A DNA stretch of 64,000 bases from Lineus longissimus (lineage: Eukaryota > Nemertea > Pilidiophora > Heteronemertea > Lineidae). The stretch lies in contig NC_088311.1 in NCBI RefSeq assembly GCF_910592395.1, positions 2,048,501 to 2,112,500 on the forward strand, given 5' to 3'. Position numbers and translations under genes: made by a program. Positions 37,601 through 49,100 of the stretch are shown here, piece after piece. The notes beneath the pieces are model-generated. The model saw only the letters and a program-made list of their open reading frames with translations, was not told the DNA's origin and ran no database searches. Every line of letters begins with the position of its first letter. Position 1 is the first letter of the stretch.

Positions 37601-40600
37601 ATCTGCTATAAAGGACTAAACAAACGATCCAATCTTAAGGTCATATGTCTAAAATGGGGAACCTATCGTAGGCTTCCAAAAAGCCCCCTGTTTTAAGGGA
37701 CTGAACATTTCTCATTAAAAATATTTCATATGCAGTCTTTACCAGAGCCCTTAAATATAACCAGTGTGTTGGTAGGACTCTCACTTTCATTTAACAAAGG
37801 ACAGTTCTGCGTGTTGCGGTTATAAAAGTTCTAAGAAATGCCACTTAAATCCTGAGACACCTTTCGGTTCTCAACTTAAGAGACTTTAAGATTCAATGAC
37901 CTGTTCCGAATAGAAATTCACCGTCTATACTGGGATAACAAATCATGCAGAGAATTGAAATATTCTGTTGTACTCCGAGAGGACTTCGTCTGCAATGTCA
38001 TATCCGAGCTTAAAAATGGAGTAGGGACTTTTCTAAGGACATTCATTTTTGGTCACACCTATTGTTGAGATCTACCGCACAGATTGGTGAGAATAAGTGA
38101 CTTTCATATGCGAGACTGGTTTTATGGGGAACCGCCAGAGCATACGGTATGTTTTCACATTTTTATTTGCATAATTTTTTGCAGCTTGATGAATGGCCTC
38201 TCTTGAAGGTCATGATTCAGTTATTGTACAGTTTCACACTTGGACTCATCGTTTTTTCTTTCTTTTAATGAAAACTTGTGAACATAAAATCAGCTTCAAG
38301 CTCTTGTGATATATTGGAAAGAACATATTAAGTGAACAAGCATGTCAGCAGTGTATGGCTTGAAACTGCTGTTCGATATTTTTGGTCCTGTGTGAAACTG
38401 CACTGACATGGATCTCATGAGGCCAAGAGAAATGACATTCTGACTAATTTTGCATAACATTTCCACCCAGTACAGAACACTGAACGACCAAAGGTTGATA
38501 CATACTTGTTTTGTTCAAAGATCCGTTACCTTGATGTTTCAGCTTGTGATTGGTACATGTACATGTATGTATGTCTGTTTTACATTTTACAAAAAGGAGT
38601 GAAAAATCAGAGAGCTATGCACCCACATTTCGTGCCAGGGTATGATCTGTTGCAGGTGTGACACTCCAGTGATCTCTAGTTGCCCTGTGGTTATTTTCTG
38701 TGCAGTATAGATGGCAACATGCGTGGTAAAACCTTGGCTGAAAAATGCAGAGCAGGATCCACATTTTGGTGTTTTTTTTGTCAGATATCATTTCATTGAG
38801 CAATGTTACATGTATGTTCAATTCAGAGAAGAAAGACAATTCTTTATGAAGTCAGCATTGCAGTTTCATCTCTTAGTGAGCTTGCTAAAATACGCCATGG
38901 ACACTTGTGAGAGAAAGCAGGATAAGCATGGATTATACTTGTGTGTAAGGTTCCCATACATTCGTACACATTGTGTTTCAGTACATGTAAATTGTGCACA
39001 GAAGAGAATTGGTGGAAATTACATCAGTCAGTCTGTTCAAAAAGTGACCAGTCAGCATACTCCGTGGATCCTGTCTCTTCAAAGAAACCTCCTTCTTCAT
39101 GCATAGTGCATGTGTAAATTGAATTTGACGAGCACCTCCGGTTAACCATGCATGTGTTGTTATCATTTACTTTTAGACGTAGGCATCCAGGATATGATGA
39201 CTATGAAATACCAAGATTCAAACGTAGCCGCCCAGATTTCAGGGATCGTGAACGTACGTATAAGTTTACAGAATGATGGAATAACCTGCTTAATAAGCGA
39301 GGCCAATGCAATGCCAAAGTTAAAACTGTGAAGTCACGAGTTGGAGGCTTGTGTTTATTTGAACGCTGTTCCTGAGGAAGACGTCATCCAAGTACAAGTC
39401 AGTGGAAAACGGGTGATTGACCAACATCCAATCTTGGATAACCTCAAGTCTAATGAGACCATCAGCAGTCACCGCTTAATTCAAATTGCTCGAACAATTG
39501 TTTTACATTGTTTTGCCGTTTCCTCGCACTTAAGTTTATTGGCTTCTTCAAATTAGTTTTCATTTCTTTCCAGCCCTCTATCGAGATAGACGGGACCGAT
39601 CACCTCGATTCCAAGGAGGAGTCCGCAGAGAAACATTCATAAACGGAGTAAGTTTATCTTTACCGGTACCTCTGATGATGAAGTTGAAGGAATGCCAATG
39701 TCTTGGTTTGGACTGCTCATGTTTTTTTCCTTTCATGAAGTATGAATGCTGAACGTCGCTTTTCCTCCATCCAAATGAACTCGAGGTGCTGGGTAAAAAA
39801 ATCCGAGAACAGAAAAATCTAACAGGGAATTTCAACTTTTTTTTCTTCTGTTTGCAGTCTTACAATGACTATATGAGAGAATTTCATTCACGTCCACCAC
39901 CAGGAGGACCCTCCGGATACCCTGGCCCAGTAAGTACAATGTTCATGTAAACAAAAGCTAGTCTCAATATATGGTTCATAGTTGTGCCTATTTTCCGATC
40001 AATTTCATTTTGGGTTGGTCTTTGTTTTTTCAAACCCATTATGAGGTGGGACAAGCAAAGATACCTGGAAGAACCTCCAGATAAGAGCATACGTGAAAAG
40101 GATTTTAATAATGCTTCTCTTGAAGGATTCTATGATCAATGCATGTTTTGAATCATGCCACTGTTTACTTTATCTTTCTCAGCCATCTTATTATGAAAGC
40201 CATAGCAGTCATGGTCCAAGCTATGCGTACGAATCACATCGATCATCCAACTACCCGTCTTCAATGGATTATTCAAGACCAAGACGCGAGGAAAAACGGC
40301 CAGTCAGCAATGTAAGTGTAAATAACTTTGAAATCCTCTTCAGCTGGTATTCTTGTTGGAGCTAGTACTTTGACATACCAGTTCTCATATTCAGCTGATG
40401 AACATCATCAGCAAGCAGAGATCTTGCTGAGGGTGCCTGGGAGTGGGAATGTTTATAAGTTGGGCCATTCTCTAATCTGCCTCACTGGGAAACAAAAACC
40501 TTTTTTGAATAAACATACTTCCTGTAGGATCTAGAATACACATTTTAGCTGGCTTCATCTGCAGATAAGAGCAATTTGTATTTTTTGGAGGATATCCAGG

Positions 40601-40767
40601 ATATGTTTTGTGCTTTCATAACCAACCAAATTCTTTAAAAAGTTGTACCTCTATTTCCTTTCATCGTACTGAATCTGATATTTTGTGTACTTCAGTATGA
40701 GAGAGACGTTGACGAGTTCCTTCGTCGAACAAGCAGTCGGGAACGCCGACACAGGGAGCGACGATGA
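31621..40767 (+). CDS. YTHDC1: YTH domain protein, nuclear m6A reader (YTHDC1-like), complete
   Basis: Fifteen coding exons: 31621-31645, 32206-32295, 32979-33395, 34379-34591, 34802-34948, 35185-35336, 35591-35645, 35862-35979, 36286-36370, 36634-36797, 39177-39253, 39574-39647, 39858-39929, 40183-40311, 40696-40767 (TGA); 629 residues, all phases consistent. The YTH domain (about residues 298-455) contains [20 protein letters not shown] and VRWVLPPGL, carrying the two cage tryptophans that bind N6-methyladenosine, plus KIGRDGQEIEP. Low-complexity regions flank it: Lys/Ala/Thr-rich then acidic Glu/Ser-rich before, Arg/Tyr/Pro-rich after, ending [12 protein letters not shown] and an RERR tail as in vertebrate YTHDC1. 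In that family the protein acts in the nucleus in splicing and export of m6A-marked RNA. Introns 5 and 9 use GC donors. Confidence 0.95.
37309..37396 (+). repeat. 88-bp perfect direct repeat, copy 1, in YTHDC1 intron 10
   Basis: These 88 bp recur without a mismatch at 38870-38957, while flanking bases differ at once. The block starts CTCTTAG and contains TTGTGTGTAAGG, so it looks like a 68-bp exon (37316-37383) with acceptor and donor. Confidence 0.85.
38870..38957 (+). repeat. 88-bp perfect direct repeat, copy 2, in YTHDC1 intron 10
   Basis: Identical to 37309-37396, same orientation, 1561 bp away. Included as an exon after YTHDC1 exon 10, the 68-bp exon-like core would hit an in-frame TGA after 11 whole codons. 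Confidence 0.85.
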
Positions 40768-42250
40768 GCAGTCTGCCAAGACATTTTATATGTTGTCATG
40801 TTTCATTGCAATCATACTTTCATGTTCATGTACCTGTACGATAGTCTAAGGTTTAGTTGGAGTAAACATTGCATGTAGTGGGTGGAAAACTAAAACTTAC
40901 AGGGCCCAAGGGGACATCCACTTATGGCTAGCAGCATATCTTTCCACAGTGAGGTGATTTGTGACCAGTTTTGGTTTGGCATGCCCTTATTCAAAGAGTC
41001 CAGGCTTGGCTCTGTCGTGCAGTTTCCAATTATCGGTATTGTAGTCAGTCTGCCCTATTTAAAGTATTACATAATAATTATCTGTTGTCAGACTAACAGT
41101 TAGGTAATGTGGTCTAAATACAGTTTATTCATTGTTATAACTACTACTGAAAAGCTTCCTATTAGATATTCTGCACTGTACATGTTGACCTACTTGGTTT
41201 GTGTTTTGTGGATGAGCACCTCGCAGTAACTTGAGTGAACAAAAATTTTCATGTTTTTATTCAAGAATCTTTTAGAGATTTGAAATATTGGTAATGGCAA
41301 TTCAGTAACGGGTGTCTGTTCTGTATGTAAGGAGCCAGTTTGGTAATCAACAGAGTCATCTTATTAACTGGCAAAGATATCCAATGCTTGCCAAAGATAG
41401 GCAACAGTAGACAACAAATGCTTTCACATCTTGGCGCGTGTTTTCATTCATGATTACCAACAGACTTTCAGCTTTTAGTAATCTTTCATCATTTTGTTGT
41501 ACACAGTTGCACTATTCTAGTTTTGTACGTTTCTGATATATCGGCAGTGTTTGTAGTGTACATACTCTATCAGTCAACTGGGCTAAGCTAGGTGAGTTAT
41601 TTGAAAGCATAATGGTCTAGTATAACATACCACCATAGCATTTAGACATGGGTGAGCGACCGTGGATGTGAGAAAATTTGGCTTGTGGTATGAGTTCTCA
41701 AGCTTTATACTTCTTGTTTCCTTTGTTTTAATTAAACCCCATTGGGGTCATATCATGTCATAATCAATCCCCAATATTCAGTTTTTTACTGTGATCATGA
41801 AAAATGTTGTTGTATTACATTAAAAAATCAATCACACTTGTGTATTTGTCGTACTTCGTCACTTTTCTGATGTCCTCTACTGGACAAGTTTGTAAAGATT
41901 ACGAAATGTGTGCTTCTGAATGTTGACGTGTTCATCATAATTTCAAGGTCTGTTTGAAATTGTGTATGAAAAGCGCAGCAACGTGGACTACAAACATGTC
42001 CTCGAGAAACCCAAGTTTTCTTTGATCAAGGCTAAATGGTTCAGCACATGACGGATATTTTGCCTTTCAACAATTGAGATTTAGTTGGTTTCAATCACAG
42101 TTAATGTGCGAGTACATGTAGTCATTTTAACTTTTAATGAGACTAAACAGGAAGAATTTGTACATAACACCGGGAAGGGGTAGTGATGGACCAACTGTGT
42201 TGTTTAAACTCTCTAGTTATTCGCGTCCAGTCTGTACAAATGAAAACGAA

Positions 42251-42261
42251 AATAAAATAAA
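42251..42261 (+). promoter_or_regulatory. Polyadenylation signal candidate for YTHDC1
   Basis: Two overlapping AATAAA hexamers 1.5 kb after the stop codon, followed by a TTTTTGTTTG T/GT-rich tract. The 40768-42250 stretch in between is AT-rich with no other gene and is read as 3' UTR. Confidence 0.55.
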
Positions 42262-42511
42262 TTGGAAAGAAATCTTATGTTTTTGTTTGATTTTTTGATA
42301 CTGTGTCGATATCTAAATTTCCATGAGGTTACCATTCAAGATGTATTTCTTTGGCATTTTCATTGACTTTCATTCTTGGTCTTATCCAGTGCATTGTGGA
42401 ACGTTGGAGCGTTGTCATGTCACTTCTAGCTGGCGGTCTTAACACTTCCTGTGAATGGTGGCCTGACGAGTAATTCAGACTATCCAACATGAACAGATCA
42501 TGGCAACTGCA

Positions 42512-42517
42512 TTTATT
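42512..42517 (-). promoter_or_regulatory. Polyadenylation signal candidate for the PLEKHJ1-like gene
   Basis: AATAAA on the minus strand about 1 kb after the minus-strand stop. It would end the PLEKHJ1 transcript some 250 bp from the YTHDC1 end, so the two genes are tightly convergent. The 42518-43495 stretch is read as 3' UTR. Confidence 0.45.
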
Positions 42518-43495
42518 CAAAAATCTTTTGTTTGATTTATTCAGACATTCGATCCTACATATTTAATCTTTGACATACATTTGGAATGTAATATAAGCAA
42601 AACACCTGAGGGTTGAGATGGCAGATGAACGAAAATGAATCCCAACTATTAACATTTTACATTGGCAACTGAATATGGTCCGACATCCCAGGTTTCAAAA
42701 TAGTTTGAACTGCGGAGGTGCTATATGATTATGATGCATTCACTTAAAAAATGCAAGTGGTCCTGATATATTTTATGGTATGTACCTGTACACAACCATG
42801 GCAATGTTGCTCAATTGCCATTAGAGACATACGCTCAACTTGACGATGTCTCCAGTAAATTTCATTTACAATAGTAGTGCAAGACCGAACACCGATGTTG
42901 CTGCTTACATGTACACTGATTTGGCAACCAGGCCCTGTTAGTTAACAGAGACTAGAATATTAGTTATTTCATTCCACTATCTGAGAACAGGCTGTATATC
43001 TCAAAAGTTGCACAAAATGCACACACTGTACATAAATGTATACACATGACAAAATACTTGCCCTCTAAAAATAACGCTTTTGTTGAAATACATGTATAGT
43101 ATAAAAATCTGTGTAATAGTCTTGCAGTAAATAGGGCAGGGCTCAGCTCTCCTGAAAAAGAAACCCCCAGGCAATGTCAATCACATTTATTATCAAAATA
43201 TTGTCCACGGGTTTATCCAATGGAATGTGCTACAGTCATTCGCTTGCTGCATCCTTCCTCAAACATTTCCACAGGGAGAAAACAGTAATCAAGAGCAAAT
43301 AAAGAGCATTTCATGGAATTGTTTATCACAAGTATATCACTTCGTTGGTTCTAACATGTATGGCTCGTTGGCGGTGCCACAGTATTTTCTAAACTGAAGA
43401 GTGGGCCATGTCAAACATCTTAGTCCCACAGTTCACCTATCCCATGATCACAGCTCTTCAGCTCAGAGGCATCCTTTTGAATGTTAGTGATGAGC

Positions 43496-45458
43496 TTACA
43501 TCAGGTATTGTGATTCACTCGGAGCAGATGATGGGTGGGCGAGCAGCTCTGCTATTTCTGAAACCAATAAAAACCATGATTAGCTAATCCGGCAACATTT
43601 ACATTTTATTCTTAATCTTATATTTGCCGGTAACTAAGTTTTCATGTCTTTAATACAAAAACATGGAGCCTGTTAATTCGACAGAACACAACTACATTTT
43701 CCATTTGACTTCTGAAGTTCTGTCAGAGAGAGAGCTTTGTCTCACCTTTTGCCGTCACTCCTCCGGACTTTGTTGACTTGTCGGGCATTGAGAACTTTCG
43801 TCCCATTTCTTGATATAAAGTTTTTGGCACAATGCTATGTCCAAGTGACATTGTTAAGATTGGATCCCTTCCTGTCTTTTTGATGAGCTTGGCTTGCAGT
43901 ATAGCCAATGTGTGTCGCATATTTTCAAAACTGAAAAAAAAACAATGAGAAAAATAAGTGACACATGTTCTTCTTAATCTTAATCAAGAGCAAGCCAAGG
44001 GCTCTTATGACACTTGATGGTAAAAAATTAATGTATAAATCTAGTTCTCAAATCTGATGAGACTGAGAAAGTCACAACCATCAAGTTGGAGATTACTTTC
44101 CGAATAGATTTTCCACTACATGCTGATAGTGAGCCAATAATACATACCTTGCTTTCCTAAGATTGTCCACCCATTCTTCACACTGAACTTTAGAAGCACA
44201 ACTGAAGTAATGCTTTTTGTCTGCATCATTTTCAAAATCTGAAAGAATGGAAAATTTCATGTACTCGTATATTCATCATTTATATCCTCGCAACTGGCCT
44301 GGATGTGCTGATTACTACTATAAATTTTGCAAAATAAGTTAAGGAAGTAAAATAAGTACTGTAGAAATTGTATATTACACTTTCTACAGTACTTCTAATG
44401 ATAAAATTTTGATGGCTCCGCTCTGTTCAGATTTGGCAGGGAATGCTGACAGAGGAGGATGGAAAGCTTGCCTAATGAGAGAACCTGAATCAAGAGCTGC
44501 AATCATGACCCATCCAAGGGTATACCTATGAACAAGACCTTATGACCCAAGCCAGTGGTGAGCACTTACAAATAGAGAAGACAAAAGGTCTGTCGGGCAG
44601 CTGTTCTAACTGGATTTGGTACCTTTCGAGGACCATCACACCCTTCACCTGAAAAGAGTGCATAACATTCAAAGGTTAAAACTGGCCATTTCATTGTAAC
44701 ACAGAGCCCTGAGGAATTCATACTCTTCTCCTGAGATTGTGGTGTCTCATTAAATTTCAAGGTTGTGACTTGGTGAATAACTGTCCACTGCAACATTGTT
44801 GCGACTTCACCAAAGACCATGAGACTACAGAAATGTTTGTTTTAGGTACTTTTGTCTCATGATTGGAACGTATTCCATAAAAATTCTTACCTCCTGTTCT
44901 GGACTTAAACCTCCATGCTCATCACTTCTGAAGTAAAATAATAGGTTTCCTTTCAATCGGAACCACCTTGACTTGTAACCTGAAAAACATTTTGGATAGA
45001 CAACTTATGGCATTGACATTCCGCCAGGTGTGCAAGGAGGATTCATCTTTGCCCATTGACCTCGAAAGTTGTAGAGCCAGGAAGTAAACCTTCACAACCC
45101 ATTGTCAGAAAAAGGGCACATCTTACTATCTTGTCTTCGCATTTTTCTGCAATACCAGGCTGATGTCCCTTATGATGGCATTTGTTTCTTATTCCTTTCT
45201 TGATCACAAGAGCTCCCGTTTCCAGGGGTAGGTCTCTGCCATGCGACACGTGGCCAGTAACTCGGTGTCCCAAATTTGGGAGCCACGAAGGACAGTCACA
45301 CATTTTTGGACAACCCTGTATAGAGTAAAAAAAGCAGAAGTCTGATCCATAAACCTACCATCCCTTTTAGCATAAGGGTTCCTGTAACGCAGGTTTCCTT
45401 CTTTTTCTGTTACCCCAGTTCGAGCCACAAACTTCAATTCTCTTTCATTGAACCTCAT
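43496..45458 (-). CDS. PLEKHJ1: Pleckstrin homology domain protein, PLEKHJ1-like, complete
   Basis: Six coding exons in transcript order: 45458-45359, 44979-44891, 44648-44570, 44238-44148, 43930-43746, 43557-43496 (TAA); 201 residues with consistent phases. The start MRFNERELKFVAR matches vertebrate PLEKHJ1 (MRYNEKEL). A PH domain follows: EGNLRYRNP, YKSRWFRLKGNLLFYFRSD, VMVLERYQIQ, FVFSIYFE, KKHYFSCASKVQCEEWVDNL (closing helix with Trp). After it comes SFENMRHTLAILQAKLIKKT then GRDPI, parallel to the vertebrate tail. Vertebrate PLEKHJ1 has about 149 residues; this protein carries roughly 50 extra C-terminal residues. PH domains typically bind phosphoinositides or proteins at membranes; this family's role is poorly known. 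Confidence 0.9.
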
Positions 45459-46130
45459 ATCGGAGATTCACCTTTATCAAGGAATAATGACAGTTCTTCA
45501 TCGGAATTTACTTCCGGGTTTGCACGCTCCACACACGATCAGGCTATGTGCGTGTATTATTGACACTACGCTGCGACAGGTGCGCGCTGCTTGGAGGTTA
45601 CTTTACTGCAGTCGCGTAGCCGAGTGCCACTTTATAAAGTTGTCTGCTACTGGAATTTTTAAGCAAAAGAAAAACTGAAATAACGCCGATTTCCCCCAAC
45701 TTACGTGGATTGGATTGGTCCGATATGGGTTAACGTCTTCATTGTCTTGCCAAGAACAAACACGCATACAGAATGTTTGTGTCAGGACTGGCCAGAAGTG
45801 GTTTGGTCCATTTATCTTTAGTCCAACGCCCTCCTATCCCCTATGGTGAATGGTCTGGAGTGGGCGTGTCTAGCTCTAGTCCATGTAGCTGCTCGCTTGG
45901 GTGCCATTGCATCTGGGCCTCTGTGCTCAATTCCTCACTGGCAGTGGCACTCTTGAGTCTACTGTTTGAAGTAGTGGGGAGATTTCAACAGAGATAGAAA
46001 TGGGTTACCGTACATACATGTTATGTGCTTTCTTTCTTCTATTTTCTAGAACATTCAGGCATGCCCATGCAGTTTTCAAGTTGACAAGTGGAAAGGGTTG
46101 AGATGACATGACACCAACAGGACAGTGATC
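45459..46130. promoter_or_regulatory. Divergent promoter interval between PLEKHJ1 and SHOC1
   Basis: The two start codons lie 672 bp apart in head-to-head orientation. A TTTCTTCTATTTTCTAG acceptor ends at 46050, so SHOC1 probably has a spliced 5' leader and the shared promoter lies between about 45459 and 46000. No TATA box was identified. Confidence 0.45.
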
Positions 46131-49100
46131 ATGCCAAGATTTCTCGGCATTGATTACCTCGCAGAGGCTGTTAATCATAGAAGAACAGCTCTGAATCGGA
46201 TGCTCGTCACCACACCACAGCATTTAGAGTGTGTTGATTCCTATCCTCATAATGGTCTCCTTGAAGATTATATGTTTAGGCTGCCTTGGAAAAGAGGTAA
46301 TTGTCTGTGATATGTTGACTTTTAATGTATTCGGTATCTATCTTTGTCAATGGTTTGTTACAGAACAACCAGCTAGAAGGCAATTTATGTTTTTCATGCA
46401 GCACATTTTAAATATTTTGTCTAAAACTAAATAATCATAACTAAGACTCTTCTGTCCATGTTTTAGCGAAATGTGATGCAAACTTTGATGGCCATACCAC
46501 AGCTGAAAATATCTTCAAAGAACTTGCATGGTTGAAGGATCAATATCCATCTGATGAATTGCAAAAATGCAGGTAATAAAGTTTGTTTATATTTTGAAAG
46601 TTTCCCATGCTGTTGGGTTGACAGATGGACTGAATATTGAATCGCATATTGCCTCATTTTCTCAGGAAGGTTGACTCTATTGACAATTAAAAAACTTGAT
46701 CGAAAGGGGAGGGCAGTTAATCAGCCAGTAATGAGAGAAGCAAGTTTTTGAAAGACTCTTTTTGAAATGCTATTGTTCTGATTTCCATTCTTGATGTTAC
46801 TTGTATTGAAGAACCCGCTGACTATATATCTCGGTCAACTGATGGTGTTCTTTTCCAACCCAGTGATACAAGTATAATGAAAGATGCAAACTTTGGCACA
46901 ACAGAAGTCGTCCTGAGTTCCAATCCTGACTTGCCTCCTCCAACTAAAGACGACATTTGGGATGACATTGCCATTGGCAAACAAGGTCAAGGACTTGGAG
47001 ATAAGGAAACATTTTATAAAGAAGAGCTGGAGGTGTACTCAGCGGAGGAAGGTAGGTTTATCCTATCGTTTTAATAGTAAAGAGTGTTCTGGCCTAAGAA
47101 AGGTAATACTTCTGACAATCCAAAACTAAAACCAATATCAGACAAAGGTTTTTAAAATCAAAGATTTTGGTTTTGCACTATTCCACAAGCAAATGATGTG
47201 AAGTTTATTTCTTAGTTCCTTAGTTATAAAGTGTTAGTGTTATTGATGAGTATCTGTGCTTTATTCCAGGAAAAACACCTTTTTTGTTGGAAGATATTGA
47301 AGAGGTAGATAACCTGAGTGAGTTCATGAACCACTTGCCTCAGTTGACTGATCTCATGGGAAGGTTAAGGCCAAAGACAGTCCAGGATCCCTTTGTCGAC
47401 AAGGAAGGAAGTCCAATCAGCGAACAACTCATCATTCGGTTTGTGTTCTTTTATTGTTCAATTTTCATTTTGTCCTGAGAACTTCTTGGGTGTATCTTCA
47501 TTGTTCTAAAGGACCACCAATTTAACTACTTTGGCCTTTGCCTTGGTTTATTTGTGACTTCCATATCTGTTCTCAATCTTGTATTGTGTTTTTGAAACCC
47601 ACTATTCTTTGCTTATAGGGACCATGAGTTTGATTTGTCTGAAACTTCTACCATGGCTGAGAACCCTGAAGTCAAAGAAGAACATCATCCTGTCAAAGAA
47701 ATCTTTGATAGGGATTTCCTATTGGATGTACTGGTAGGCGAACTTAGTCTTAATTCAGAATATTTATCCCTTCTGATCACAACAGAGTTTATCTCATATT
47801 ACTGTACTATTAGTTCTTGAAGGAAGTCCAGAAAACATGTCCTGTCATCAGACATCATGCCAAGCAGGAGATGGAAATTGAAATCATTTTTTCATTTAGT
47901 GACACCTTGATGTATCCCTAACTTTATTTAGACAGTTTCCTTCATCACAACTTTCCCTCCAGGAGGAACCAATAGAAGAGGAGTTAAACTTGTTCATAAA
48001 GGAGCTACCTGAAGCTAATGAACTGACAATCAAAGTATTGGAATCTCTTTCTCCTGTAAATCTAGAGCCAATCATTATTGAAGATGACGAGGAATCGGAG
48101 CAAGTTCAAGGTAGGTTGAGTGCAGAGATCCATATTGTGATTCAGAAAACACTTCTGCAATAGAAAGTGTTGAAATCTCCATCCATTGCCAATGAACTGT
48201 AAATTTATTTTCTGATGGACCACTTTTAACTCCGATAATCAATCCTGCACAAATCCTAATCATTATTTGAGGATGTGCGATGTAGGGATCCTGTACAACT
48301 GAGGACTTCTATAAATGAGATGTATATGCAGTCAACCCTGATGGCCTGGAAAATGTTATGATTTCAGAAATGAATAGCCTCGCTGAGGAGCATGATAAAC
48401 AACAGGTTAAGCCTCCTTTAGAAACGGTAGATATGTCGCCTAATGACCTCACAAACTGTGCTGATTTCGCTGCAATGAACTCTGTAGGTGTGGATGATGA
48501 CTGCCAAGAGAAGCCATTACTACTGGAGTCTCCAATTGATGGCCACGGGATACTTGAGGTCCAGGTTGAGACAATTGGAGTCAAAGATATGGTGCCTTTT
48601 GAAGAATCACCCATCACTGGCCATCAGTAAGTATGCATGTACTTGTTGCATGGCACTGACTAATTAAGGCCTCTTAGAACTCTCAAGATTTTTACAAGCA
48701 AACACTGTCACTGCTGTTTTTTCTCCGTGCATTTCTACCAAAACGACTCCTAAAAGTTGGACTGGATCATTGTAAGGATAGCCAATAATTGTCTTTAAAT
48801 CAGTCCTACCACGAATTAAAAGTACAATAAAGTATGAAGTTAATTTTCAAGTTCAACATCCCAACAAAAGCAGCTGGTCACAATGGACTCTATTCGCCTT
48901 CACTGTTCTAAATTGTACACAGAGTGGCTATTTCATTGTTGCTCTTTTTCAGGTATGTTTTGAGCCCTTCCAGTAGAGATGAAATAGAGCGCAAATTGTG
49001 GATTGCGGAGAATTACTTCAGTGATGTACTTACACTGGCCAGATTACCAGGTTCGGGTCTTGCATTCATATTTCTAATTCATTGGTGTTGTAAAAGATTG

